This document shows, piece by piece, positions 20,923 through 31,491 of a stretch of 64,000 nucleotides of DNA. Each line of letters starts with the position of its first letter. The first letter of the stretch is position 1. Under the pieces are notes generated by a model. The model saw only the letters and a list, made by a program, of their open reading frames with translations. It had not been told where the DNA came from and searched no databases. The DNA comes from Didymella arachidicola (Eukaryota > Ascomycota > Dothideomycetes > Pleosporales > Didymellaceae), in assembly GCA_016630955.3 (NCBI GenBank), contig CM050002.1, forward strand, positions 1 through 64,000. The letters are read 5' to 3'. The translations under genes and the position numbers were made by a program.

Positions 20923-22214
20923 ATGCCTGACATTTGGACACGCGGTAGGTTTGCCTGTCTCACACAGCCCGTGACTCGCTGACAAGTGTCGTACTTCAAG
21001 ATTCTAGGATTCTGTCACTTTCGCCCGACCGATGCCTCAATCATCCTACTGACATAGGCCGGGGGCGGGCCGTATCTGCAGCTCCTTCATATCGTTCAAC
21101 AAGATCGCACATCACGACCGTGGAGGAAAAGGAAGGCCTCCCTGGTTTCAATACTCCTGATTTGGAGCAAAAGAAGAAGCAACTACAACGTCAACAAACA
21201 TACAAGTTTGGTCGTGGCCTAAGTCTCATGGACCGCTTGCGGGGCGTCTTCTCTCCGCAGTGGCTGATGACCAAGATGGAAGAGTCCATCGAAGTCGTTC
21301 CTGCGGAGGTTACCGATGATGAGGTGAGTACATGCCGCTTATTTTTATGAGCGAAGCTGATTATGTAGTTGTTTCAGCCTTGGATCGTCGATGTATACGT
21401 TTCGCCAAAGTACGGAAGCGCAGATTACCAAAAGACGCGTTGCTTGCTAGATACAGGCTGCTCACATGGTAACATTGTGTCTAGAGATTTCGTGGAACAG
21501 CTCGGATATGAGAAAGAAGACTACAAGAGCCTCAGTGCTCTTGAGAGCCACGACCCAATCACGATCGCTGGACAGCCCTTCCCAGTCGATGCTGCTATAC
21601 TGCTCTCGTGGCATCACAACACAAGTCTCAAAAGGTTTCGAGAGATGCGTTTCCTCGTCTCCTCGCATGCGAAGAATTTTGACATGGTCATCGGTGCTCA
21701 GACAATCCTCAAATACAACCTGGTATCCCGCCCCGTGTTCAGCTTGAGTGAAGGGATCGCCAACTACTCAGTGCCAGGTATGTCCTGCCGCACGTGTAAC
21801 GTGAAGATACATCTAAACAATTGCATAGACCTAGCCGTAAACCATCTCAACAACGATCGATCCACCCTACAGAGCCGCAGTGAAGATCTCACTCGTCACA
21901 TCAAGAAGGAAAAAGATCTAGTTCAGAAAAAAAAGCTTGAACTAGAACTCGAGGAAGTAGAGCATTTACATAGCCTGAAAACCACTGAGATTGATATGCG
22001 AACTAAGGACGATGTTGAGGCGAAGGTACTCAAATCAAGAATGGAAACTATCGAGAAGGATTGGGACTCAAGGAATCCCAAGAACACGTCGAGAAAGGTA
22101 TCCGAGCGTTTCTGGGCCCAGCAAAGAAAGAGAAAGCCTGCAACTCCTGCTATTCAGACTGGTGGGAATCAGCCAAGGTCCACACGGCTGACTCCAAGAG
22201 AACTTCGACCGTGA
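20923..22214 (+). CDS. Retropepsin-like aspartyl protease-fold protein with C-terminal coiled coil
   Basis: A gene model in three exons: 20923-20944 (MPDIWTR), 21058-21323 and 21378-22214, with GT-AG introns of 113 and 54 bp. The joins stay in frame, and the second exon has no in-frame ATG before its conserved part, which supports the small first exon. The central domain has the retropepsin active-site pattern CLLDTGCSHGNIVS (Asp-Thr-Gly) followed by a long beta-rich region. It closes with DMVIGAQTILKYNLV, the usual second hydrophobic-Gly signature. A strongly charged coiled coil follows (KKEKDLVQKKKLELELEEVE), then a basic tail. No reverse transcriptase or integrase flanks it, so it looks like a host protein with a captured or ancestral retropepsin-like domain. 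Substrate unknown. Confidence 0.65.
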
Positions 22215-23198
22215 CCGGGGGTTCAGGACCTCGGAGAGATTAGTATGGTCGCTGAGTCTTGCAGATGTAGACCAGCCGTAGGTGCTACTTGACCGGAGCC
22301 CACCCTTCCACGTTCTTCCCGGTCTCCCTGCCCAGTATTCACTCGGAAATGCTTTCAAGCGCTTGTTTAAGATGGTTTCCTTTTGTGTTCTTTTCGGAGT
22401 TGGACATGGCTACGTCGCAAGACGCAATGTACTTCCTAGTAGCAGTATTTCGTCATAGGGTTCTACCAGAGCTTATAGACCTAGAAAATGTCACTCGCTT
22501 CCTAGAGATTTAGTACTGACGACGTGATTCATCCTTAATCACTACTCAGCATCGTTGTCGATAAGCTGTTTGGAAGATCAAGTCTTCAGGGATAGCATAT
22601 TCCGTCTTTGCGGTCTCTACGAATCTCTTGCCAATTGTAAGCAACAAAGCTGAAGGCCCTCGGCATGAGACATGATAGTTCAACTGGCAGAAAGACTTCA
22701 CCCCCATGCTCAGACAGCACATGTGCTCGCCGTGTGATTCGACTGGTTCCATGTGAGCAAGGTCTTGACATTGCAAGGAGCAGCAAGATCCACAAGGCAG
22801 GGGACGCGCTCACCGGCGGACTTCTACAAGACGTGCCCCGTTCACATCACATGACGATTTCTCAATAGATCGTTCTCTGACTTTTGCGTATTTCCTCTTC
22901 TATTGAACGATTCTCGCAGTTGTGCACAAAAAAAGCAACGCGGGTTTGAGGCATACACAAAGCTCCTTTACACCCATGACTAATATCTTCCTGGTTATAA
23001 GTAACAAAGTCAAGAACTCTGGGCGCTAGGCGCGATATTCCATCTCACAAATGACCCTCACTCTTGATTTTGAGAAAGTATCTGTCGCAAGATACTTGAG
23101 CTTGTTTGATGTAGCTAATGGAGCTTTATTCATCGCCATGACATATGAAATCCACGCCAATTGGTAATTGCAGGAGAGGTACTTCGGATCATTCAGAT
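22215..23198. other. Intergenic region, no gene seen
   Basis: Spacer of about 1 kb between the retropepsin-like gene and the decayed DUF6594 copy. No supported gene. Confidence 0.45.
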
Positions 23199-24501
23199 TC
23201 AAAAAGAAATGACTGGGGCCTCACTGCCTGCTGATGCATTGATGACAGGCTGTGATATGAAGACAACCATTACAGCAGAGAGCCTACTCTCGTCAAAACT
23301 TGTCAAGTCAAAACTTCTTGGACCATACTTATGCAGCAGTTCCAGCAAGGGTCTCTGCTCGTGAGCTTGTTCCTCCAGACAGCAGCATCGCAAAAAGGGC
23401 CGAAAAGCCAGTGATACAGAGTAGCAGATCTCGAGTACCAGACAATTGAGTAAGAGCTAGAATCGCAGCAACTGGTGCCAAACACAAAATAATCGTGTAA
23501 AGCCTTGCAGTTAATCTCACCTATTGGAGTTTGGACAGTGTCTCCAGTGTGTGCAACCCATACATGCGATCAACATTCTGAATGGGGGTTGTCTGTGTGC
23601 CTACCTCTAGATCGGACAGATTGGACAAATTCTGGTTGTTCCTCGTCTCTTCAGTCGTGGCTCCCCTCGTTCGAGCGTCTCGAAAATTGGAAATGAACGG
23701 GGTCCGGTAATAAACCACCCATCTGGATAGTCCATCGGTCTTGACTTCTGGGTAGGTCACCACGAGATCCAGATCTTGAGCTGATGAGGATCGTGGAGAG
23801 ATCAGTGCTTTTGCAACTGTTCGAAGCTGCGACCATGCTGACCCTGATACCTCAGTGTTCTTAATGTCCCCGTAGGTCTTTGTGATACCTGTGCGCCCTC
23901 TCTTCTGTCCACCTGCAGCCTTGAAGTCCAAAAGTCAGCTTCGTTACTCCCTCATGTTGTAAGCTTCTGGATGAGCCATTGCCGAGATTTTTGAGTACCG
24001 AATCAAGGCCTCATCTACGTTTCGGTAAGCCATATTCTGGGAAGACCTAGACCTTGCGCCCATGCACTCAATGTACTCTTGAAGTACGGTCCGCAATTTT
24101 ATCATCAGTTGATGGTATCCCGAGTCTGCTTGCTCAACTAAAAAGTCGTAACGTTCGATATTTACCTCCTCTTCAGCCTTGTATATTTTCTCCTGCAACA
24201 ACTGTATCTCAGTCTGGTAGTAGAGCAGATTCTTAGCGTTCAGCTCACTGAACCCTGGGAAAGCAGCAAATTGGGGTACCCGAAACATGACTTGGGCAAG
24301 ACGTGGCCACCCATAGCTTGGCCCAGGCCGATACTCGTCCAACAAAGAACTTGATGTTGTGCTGATTGATTGAGCATCGTTGCCAAAGGCATCCTCGATG
24401 AGCACTCGTTGGCTAGCTGTATTTACAACTGCTTCATTATTTTCGCATCCAACACTCGTGCTCAAACTACTTGGTCCGTTTTTTTCAGACATTCTGAACA
24501 C
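23199..24501 (-). pseudogene. Decayed second copy of the DUF6594 gene
   Basis: Colinear with the intact copy at 17801-19123: GWPRLAQVMFRVPQFAAFPG, FSELNAKNLLYYQTEIQLLQ, DGLSRWVVYY, LSGTRDLLLCITGFSALFAM and AVMVVFISQPVI. Damage is visible. There are in-frame stops after YNMRE (TAA, then TGA at about 23935-23946) and before VRLTARLY (TAG near 23521). Both intron donors equivalent to those of the intact gene are lost: GT to TT at the first, GT to AT at the second. The 57-bp first-intron relic can be read through in frame. I read this as a pseudogene; re-annotation with other introns could rescue part of it. Confidence 0.7.
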
Positions 24502-24633
24502 AGGAATGCGATTCTGTGCGATATTACTTGAGGAGAGGGTAGAAGGTCATTGATTATAGTTCAGAACGCGCACCCAGAAGTATATACCGTCACCGTGCTC
24601 CGCGGACGTGTTTCTGCAGGGTTGTCGCTGCAG

Positions 24634-24677
24634 TACCGTGTCCGTGCACCGGTCGCCCGGGTACACCGCTCGCCCGG
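24634..24677 (+). repeat. Left terminal inverted repeat of pogo element A
   Basis: TACCGTGTCCGTGCACCGGT followed by a CGCCCGGGTACACCG stretch. It is the reverse complement of 39896-39939. Confidence 0.9.
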
Positions 24678-24722
24678 CGCGCAACATCTACACCATATTT
24701 CGACGCGTAAGAACTCAACACC

Positions 24723-25857
24723 ATGCCAGGAATACGTGATGCCCTTGCAGCAATAGATAGTTTGAAGCCAGGAGAAAAACTTTCGTATACAAAGATTGCA
24801 GAAAAATATGGTGTGAGCCGCACCACGTTGTCGCGCGCGTATCGACGCGTGCAGGTCCCTCGACACGTTGAGATACTCAACAACCAAAAACTCAACCACC
24901 AGCAAGAGGAGGATTTACTCAAGTACATAGAGACGCTAAGTAAGCGTCACTTGGCACCCACAAGAACCATGATACAGAATTTTGCCTCATCAGTGGCCTC
25001 AACTCCTTGTGCCAAAATCTGGGTTACCCGCTTCTTCCACCGTCACCGCGATCGGCTCAAAGGCATATGGACGACGGGTATGGACTCGGCTCGTCACAAC
25101 GCTGATTCAGGGGACAAGTACGAGTTATACTTTGGGGCTCTGCAGCAGAAGATCACTCAATATCGTCTAAGGCCTGAGCACACATACAATATGGATGAGA
25201 AGGGCTTCGCTATTGGGGTACTGGGTAGATCAAAGCGGATCTTCTCTAGGCGTCAGTATGAGAGTGGAGCAGTTCGGCAGGCTCGTCAAGATGGCTCTCG
25301 TGAGTGGGTGAGCTTATTGGCAACAATCTGTGCTGATGGTACTGCTCTTCCACCAGGCATCATTTTTGCGTCAAAGAACTCCACCATACAGAGCCGCTGG
25401 GTGGCCGATATTGATCCATCAAAGCATTCAATCCACGCTGCTTCATCGCCCTCTGGATGGACTAATAACGACATAGGATTAGCTTGGCTTGAACAGGTGT
25501 TTGATCGATACACCAAGGCAAAAGCGCAGTTGAGGTATCGACTGTTAATTGTGGATGGCCACGGGAGCCACCTTACCCAGGACTTTATTGAATACTGTCA
25601 CCAGAATCGGATTATCCTTGCGATATTGCCCCCCCACAGTACCCAGACGCTGCAGCCGTTAGACGTGGTCTGCTTTAAGAGTCTCTCATCTCACTACAGT
25701 AACGAGCTTGATGACTACCTCCAGCAGACCCAAGGTCTATTGCCACTAGAAAAAGCTGACTTCTTCAACCTCTTCTGGCCTGCGTGGGTATCTACGTTTA
25801 CTGAAGATCTCGTACTGAAGGCCTTTGAAGCCACTGGCATACACCCTCTCAAGCCCC
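24723..25857 (+). pseudogene. Transposase of pogo element A, N-terminal and catalytic part
   Basis: From the ATG at 24723: a psq-like HTH (KIAEKYGVSRTTLSRAYRR) and CENP-B HTH (LNHQQEEDLLKYIETLSKRH ... WVTRFFHRH). The DDE core follows: TYNMDEKGF, LLIVDGHGSH and LPPHSTQTLQPLDV, all three aspartates present. The frame has no stop up to FEATGIHPLKP (about 25857), where LINE sequence begins, so the reading frame ends artificially at 25877. The catalytic part is undamaged, implying that LINE insertion was the event that killed it. Its C-terminal portion is at 39126-39776. Confidence 0.88.
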
Positions 25858-26002
25858 ACCGAACACCAATCTTTTGATTTCTGGGTTTCCTTCACAGAAG
25901 CCCCAAAAATCACAGCAAACGATCCGGCTCACTGCGGCCACTCTGGGAGTACCTCTAACGTCCGCCTAGGCCCCCTGCGCGACGCGCAAGGAGCTTAATA
26001 GG

Positions 26003-27664
26003 ATGGCAGAGTCTCCCTCTTCCCAGCACACAGGGTCCCCAGACTACGAGATCCCCCAGCAGTTGTATACACGCGCTCCAAGACGGCCCCAGGAGGACAT
26101 GCAGCACCATGCGCCCCTTCTGAGCAGCCAGAACCCCGGTGGGGGCGCTCCCAAACCTCGAGTCTCTGATGCCGTCCAACGCCACATCGCTGAGACTCAG
26201 CAAATTACCCAGCTATGGAACACCATCACTACTGCCTTCGCAGCAGCCGTAGATCAACACGCACAGGGCTACACTAACCCGCAAGAAGCCAGGATCGCAC
26301 AGGAGCTGCAGCAGAGGGTCGTTCACGCGCTGACCTCCCTCTCCCCAAGCAACTCTCCCCCTAGCTCTCGCTGGAGCAGTGACACTAATCACAGCAACCC
26401 CGGGAGCCAAGAGTCAGGACGCCGCTCTTGGGCGGACGTAGCCAGAGACCCCCAAATCTCAGATAGGGGTGCCAACCGACCCCTGATCCCTGCTAAACCC
26501 CGGCCTGGTCCGTCGGCTAAGCCCAAAGAAGACGATCGAATCTTCATAGCCATCTCCAACCCAACAATGCGACTGCAACAACCCTCACCATTTGCGGTAA
26601 GACAGGCAGTTTGCAAGAGCATAGGAGGAATCACCCTGAGGGACATACCTGCCGCATCACCAATCAAAACAGGCTGGGCGATCACCCCAGCTAATAAGTC
26701 TATCCGGGACCAGCTTCTAACCCAAGAAAACCAGGAACTTCTAGCGAGAGCACTAGACGGAGACGCGGTAAGGGTCCCAGAACGCTGGATCAACTACGCA
26801 GTACAGGGAGTACCCAGTTCCCTTCGAACCCTCGACGGCACAGAACTACCCACGACTATCCAGCTAGTGGAGGAAGAGGTATGCTCGCAAACAGGCAGGC
26901 AGCCGGTCAGCTGCAGGGCCTCACGACATGGAGCCAACCACCGTGGCCTTACCACCTGGATCATCTCTTACAAGGAGCCAGTCCGCTCGTTCCGCCTTTT
27001 TGGTATCAGCGAGTACTCCAAGGTGATCAACAAGCACCCTACCATCCAGCGCCACAACCCAGGCTGCCAGGGCTACTGTAACGCTGCCCGATGCACCCAG
27101 GTAGCGCGCTGCGTGCACTGTGGAGACCGCACAGACAGACACCAAGGACCGTACGGGGACAACTGCGCCCACAAAGCCGTGTGCGCCAACTGCCACGGAC
27201 CACACCCAGCTAGCCACGCCAACTGCCCTGCAGCCCCTCGCCGGGTCAACGGACACAGCATCAAGCCTACAAGAGCCGAGCTGAAGGCTATCCGACGCGC
27301 AGGCAAGATAGCACAGCAGCACCTCTACAGGACAGTCGAAGAGACCCTCAGACAGGCAACGCTTCAGCCTGAGACTACTCCTCTAGAGGCATCGGAGACA
27401 GCGCCTCCCCAGCCTCCCACCCAGAGGCAAGAAGGAGATAGCAGGGCTTCCGCATCACTTCCTACAACGACTAACTCCTATCCATCCTCCTCTTCCACTG
27501 GCAGAGCAAAGAGACCAAGGCGGGCCGCCACAGGCCAGAGAAGCCTCAATGTAGGACAGCTGTCTGCCGGCAGCATCCGCCCACAATCGACTATCCACAC
27601 TGACCCGTCCACCTCGGAGAGGGAAGACACCAGCATGAGCGATGACCCGCCATCGTCATGCTAG
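26003..27664 (+). CDS. LINE copy 1 ORF1: Gag-like RNA-binding protein with zinc knuckles
   Basis: 553 residues. The N-terminal half is Pro/Ser/Gln-rich. The middle resembles the RRM-like region of non-LTR Gag proteins (DDRIFIAISNPTMRLQQPSP ... GWAITPANKSIRDQLL). Cysteine knuckles lie at about 355-410: CQGYCNAARC, CVHCGDRTDRHQG and CANCHGPHPASHANC. A low-complexity basic tail follows. ORF1 proteins coat LINE RNA and chaperone target-primed reverse transcription. The stop TAG overlaps the ATG of ORF2 in ATGCTAG. Copy 2 differs by one residue (Ala to Thr near 391). Confidence 0.88.
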   Translation: MAESPSSQHTGSPDYEIPQQLYTRAPRRPQEDMQHHAPLLSSQNPGGGAPKPRVSDAVQRHIAETQQITQLWNTITTAFAAAVDQHAQGYTNPQEARIAQELQQRVVHALTSLSPSNSPPSSRWSSDTNHSNPGSQESGRRSWADVARDPQISDRGANRPLIPAKPRPGPSAKPKEDDRIFIAISNPTMRLQQPSPFAVRQAVCKSIGGITLRDIPAASPIKTGWAITPANKSIRDQLLTQENQELLARALDGDAVRVPERWINYAVQGVPSSLRTLDGTELPTTIQLVEEEVCSQTGRQPVSCRASRHGANHRGLTTWIISYKEPVRSFRLFGISEYSKVINKHPTIQRHNPGCQGYCNAARCTQVARCVHCGDRTDRHQGPYGDNCAHKAVCANCHGPHPASHANCPAAPRRVNGHSIKPTRAELKAIRRAGKIAQQHLYRTVEETLRQATLQPETTPLEASETAPPQPPTQRQEGDSRASASLPTTTNSYPSSSSTGRAKRPRRAATGQRSLNVGQLSAGSIRPQSTIHTDPSTSEREDTSMSDDPPSSC

Positions 27665-30600
27665 AACACCCCTACAACATACCAGCCCACAACAGGCGTC
27701 AACAGCACAGTCTACCAAGCAGACAACTCCGTGTATGCTGGGCCAACGTCGGCAGATGCTCGCCCTGGCACATCACAACACTAGAGCTGGCCTTCCAGAA
27801 GGGCATAGATGTTGTGTGTGTTCAAGAGCCCTTCGCATGTGCCAACTCGAGAACATCCACTCACCCTGGTTTCAAGCACCTAGCACCTATCAGCACCTGG
27901 GACAGCCCCAACACACCAGGCTCAGTCCGCCCTAGAGTGATGACATACATCCGCAGAGGCCGCCACCTACGGTACCAGGCTAGAGAGAGTCTCAACCACC
28001 CAGACATGCTATGGGCGGTAGTAAATGGAGTCGCCATACTCAACTGCTACAGACAGCCACACACCCCAGACGTCATTCAATACGTCACACATCTGACACC
28101 CCCTCAGCTCTGCCTTGTCGGGGGCGACTTTAACGCCAGACACGAATCCTTTGAGCCTACCATCACTGCAGCCAACGGAGGAGTGGAGCTAGCTAGATGG
28201 GCTGCCAACGCGTCTATGGACTACATTGGTGTGCCAGGGCAGCCAACACACTGCGCTGGTCACGTTCTTGACCTCACCTTCTCTAACATCCCGTTTGCCC
28301 AGTCTGCTGTCGATGCTAGCATGCACAGCGGCTCAGATCATGAGACGATAGTGACCTCTGTCCCCATCTCCACACCAGGCACTCCGCAACTAGAACAGTA
28401 CCACTACAGAGTTCCAGAGGCGAGCCTAGCTAAGTTCGCTGGGCTGGTAGAAATGGGTGCCCAAAACATCGCAGACCCGCTTGCAACACAGGATGCAGCA
28501 CAGCTAGAAGAATGCGTCACGCTGCTCACAGAGGCTATACAGCACTCTGTACAGGCAGCAGGCAAGCTCAACCGCAAGGAAGGCCGCGCTGCACCATGGT
28601 GGACCGAGGAGTGCAAGACCGCCTACCAGGCCTACAAACGTGCTAGACAGCTCTGCTCTGGCAGTCTACCAGAGGAGAGACAGGCCTTCAAGACTACCGT
28701 CCGACAGGCCAAGAGGCAGTACTGGAGGCACGTCATCGATAACGCTAGAGACGACAAGGACCTGTTCAAGATCATTGCCTGGCACAAGCTCACGCCAGAG
28801 AACCAGGACACTCCCCTCGAAGTGAACAACAGAACGATATCAGACCCCCTAGAGAAAGCAGAGGCACTTAGACAGGAAGTTCTCAACCGCTACACAGCAG
28901 AAGATGACCTCGGACAGCGTCCAGACCAGGAGGCTGCAGCCACCCTCCCGTGGAGCACACACATCTCACTTGAGGAGTGTGAGCGAAACACGATAGGGGT
29001 GTCAAGCACATCACCAGGTACTGACCGCTCTACAGTGCGACTACTCCGCGCCTGCTGGACTCAGGTGGGGGAACTCGTACGAAGGATCTTCCAGCGGTGT
29101 CTTGAACTCAACCACTTCCCGGCGCAATGGAAGCTTGCAGAGGTAGCCATGATACCGAAAGTGGGGAAAACAGACCGGACATCGCCCCGCTCCTGGAGAC
29201 CGATAGCGCTTCTGTCTTGTATTGGAAAGGGACTCGAACGAACTGTGGCTAGACGTATTGCATGGACTGCCATGACACACAAGATCCTCAGCCCCCAGCA
29301 TGGCGGCGCGCTTCCAAAACGCTCTGCAGCAGACCTCACTGCAGCGTTCACCCACGACACTGAAGCAGCATGGGTGCTTGGAAAGCACGTCACTATGGTC
29401 ACCCTAGATGTGCAAGGCGCGTTTGACGCTCTCCTGAAGAACCGCCTGTTGCATCGGATGGCCCAACAGGGCTGGCCACAAAGGACGATCCTCTTTGTAG
29501 ACTCATTCCTAACTGACCGGAGGGTGCAAGTCCGCCTTGGCCAGGTCACCACTCCTAGCTACGCAGTTGCCTGCGGCACACCCCAGGGGTCGCCTCTCTC
29601 ACCCGTCCTGTACACACTGTACCTGGCAGAGCTACTATCCATGGACACTGAACGGAGGTTTGGGTACGCAGACGACATATGTCTATACCAGGCCTCACAC
29701 TCTATGGACGACAACGTCGAGCTCCTCGCAGAAGACCTAAGGGAGATCAGAGCATGGGGTGAGGCTAATAAGGTTACCTTTGCTCCAGAAAAGCAGGAAA
29801 TGATCCACCTGACCAGACAGCGGAGCAGCTATGCGCCTCCCTGCGTCGTAGATGAACAGCTCACGATCTATCCAATCCTCCCGGGTGGAGAGCACAGTCA
29901 GCCAGCCCTGCGCTGGTTAGGCGTGTGGTTTGACCGCAGACTCACCTTCCGACGGCATGTAGCTACGCGCACGGCAAAAGCTGCCAAGGTAGCCTATCAC
30001 ATTCGCAGCCTAGCTAGGACTACCTATGGACCCCCAGCCAGCTCCCTCCGCAAGGCCACTGTTGCCTGTGTGTACCCATCACTCCTGTATGGAACTGAAT
30101 GCTGGTACAGAGGCCGCACCAAAAAGCCACACACACTTAAACCAGGCAGGCCACAAGAGGTCAGCGCTTACATTGGGTGGCACATAGCTGCCATAGACAA
30201 AACACTAGCCATAGCGGCAAGAGGCATCCTACCAGCGTGGAGAACAACCCCTATAGCTGCACTCTTCCGAGACGCCGGACTGCTACCGGCAGCAGTGGCA
30301 CTCGAGGAAGCCAGACTCAGATTTGCAACCCACCTGCGCACTACAGATGCAGACCACCCTCTCACTAGGCGCACAGCAGTACCTATCGTAAACAGGGGCG
30401 TAAAAACCGGACAACCCCAGCGAGTCAAGACGAAAGTCCAACAGATGGCATCTCTTCTACCAGAGACCCCCAGGACTACACTCTCAGCCCCTCACTACTC
30501 GACTGGCTGCCGAACAGACCCGACGCTTAGCCTAGACAAGAAGACTGCAGCTAAGGCTTTTAAAGAATGGTGGGCCCAGCTCTCACCACTAGAAGTCACT

Positions 30601-31491
30601 ATCTTCTCAGATGGCTCTGAACAGTACACAAAGGAAGGAGAAAAGCGGGTTACCTACGGCTTTGCAGTGTATCAGAACGGAAAACAACTGCACACTGGAC
30701 GCGGGTCACTCAACCCTACCTCGCACGTCTTCGACGCGGAAGTAGTAGGAGCATGGAGAGGCCTCCAGCATACCGTAAGGCAACCAGAGCTCCGCACCCG
30801 CCGAATCTGGCTGTGCATAGACAGCACCTCAGTGGTCTGGTGCCTCAGGGGCGACGCACCTCCTACCTCTCAATGGGCCTTCCTGGAGTGCCATGGCGCC
30901 ATGGAGACACACGACGTCTCTATCAAATGGGCCCCTGGACACCTAGACATTGAGGGGAACGAGGCAGCAGACAGATTAGCCAACCTAGAAGCCCAGCACC
31001 CCTCACCCCCGACTGGAAAAGCCGCTCTGCCTACACTCTCAGGCATCAAGACGATAGCCCGCAAGACACTGCGACACACACAACAGACCTGGTGGTCTGA
31101 CAAGAAGACTAAGCTCTCGAAATGGTACAAGAGCTGGGACTTGGACTATGCACCACGCAGCAGTCCAAGGGAACTAGACCTACCAAGGGCCACGTTAGCC
31201 AGGCTCCTCTCCATCCAATCTAGGCATGGGGACTTTGCCTGGTATCACCGAATGTACAATCACAAGGATGCAAACCTTAGCTGCTCATGCGGGCGCGACA
31301 AGACGCCAGAGCACCTCGTGCTCTGCCGCAAGACCCGCGGGAGCTTTAGCAGATGGCCGCTGCGACCACTAATACTACCATCCAGCCAGGCTGATGGCCT
31401 AGCGTACACTGCAGCACTAGTGAAGGAGCCAGAGGCCTTTGACGCCTTTGTCAAACTTACACAGTACTTCACCAAGATCTGCCCCCGCTAG
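27658..31491 (+). CDS. LINE copy 1 ORF2: endonuclease / reverse transcriptase / RNase H polyprotein
   Basis: 1,277 residues. N-terminal APE-type endonuclease: CWANVGR, VCVQEPF, VGGDFNARH and GSDHETI (about 1-240). Reverse transcriptase about 490-780, with WRPIALLSCIGKGLER, VTLDVQGAFDALL, CGTPQGSPLSPVLYTLYLAE and the catalytic FGYADDICLY (about 666). RNase H about 978-1110: FSDGSEQ, DAEVVGAWRGL, CIDSTS and HLDIEGNEAADRLA, containing the D-E-D-D acidic residues. C-terminal CSCGRDKTPEHLVLC (about 1208) is a zinc knuckle. This domain order fits fungal Tad1-clade LINEs. No stop or frameshift is seen. Confidence 0.95.
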   Translation: MLEHPYNIPAHNRRQQHSLPSRQLRVCWANVGRCSPWHITTLELAFQKGIDVVCVQEPFACANSRTSTHPGFKHLAPISTWDSPNTPGSVRPRVMTYIRRGRHLRYQARESLNHPDMLWAVVNGVAILNCYRQPHTPDVIQYVTHLTPPQLCLVGGDFNARHESFEPTITAANGGVELARWAANASMDYIGVPGQPTHCAGHVLDLTFSNIPFAQSAVDASMHSGSDHETIVTSVPISTPGTPQLEQYHYRVPEASLAKFAGLVEMGAQNIADPLATQDAAQLEECVTLLTEAIQHSVQAAGKLNRKEGRAAPWWTEECKTAYQAYKRARQLCSGSLPEERQAFKTTVRQAKRQYWRHVIDNARDDKDLFKIIAWHKLTPENQDTPLEVNNRTISDPLEKAEALRQEVLNRYTAEDDLGQRPDQEAAATLPWSTHISLEECERNTIGVSSTSPGTDRSTVRLLRACWTQVGELVRRIFQRCLELNHFPAQWKLAEVAMIPKVGKTDRTSPRSWRPIALLSCIGKGLERTVARRIAWTAMTHKILSPQHGGALPKRSAADLTAAFTHDTEAAWVLGKHVTMVTLDVQGAFDALLKNRLLHRMAQQGWPQRTILFVDSFLTDRRVQVRLGQVTTPSYAVACGTPQGSPLSPVLYTLYLAELLSMDTERRFGYADDICLYQASHSMDDNVELLAEDLREIRAWGEANKVTFAPEKQEMIHLTRQRSSYAPPCVVDEQLTIYPILPGGEHSQPALRWLGVWFDRRLTFRRHVATRTAKAAKVAYHIRSLARTTYGPPASSLRKATVACVYPSLLYGTECWYRGRTKKPHTLKPGRPQEVSAYIGWHIAAIDKTLAIAARGILPAWRTTPIAALFRDAGLLPAAVALEEARLRFATHLRTTDADHPLTRRTAVPIVNRGVKTGQPQRVKTKVQQMASLLPETPRTTLSAPHYSTGCRTDPTLSLDKKTAAKAFKEWWAQLSPLEVTIFSDGSEQYTKEGEKRVTYGFAVYQNGKQLHTGRGSLNPTSHVFDAEVVGAWRGLQHTVRQPELRTRRIWLCIDSTSVVWCLRGDAPPTSQWAFLECHGAMETHDVSIKWAPGHLDIEGNEAADRLANLEAQHPSPPTGKAALPTLSGIKTIARKTLRHTQQTWWSDKKTKLSKWYKSWDLDYAPRSSPRELDLPRATLARLLSIQSRHGDFAWYHRMYNHKDANLSCSCGRDKTPEHLVLCRKTRGSFSRWPLRPLILPSSQADGLAYTAALVKEPEAFDAFVKLTQYFTKICPR

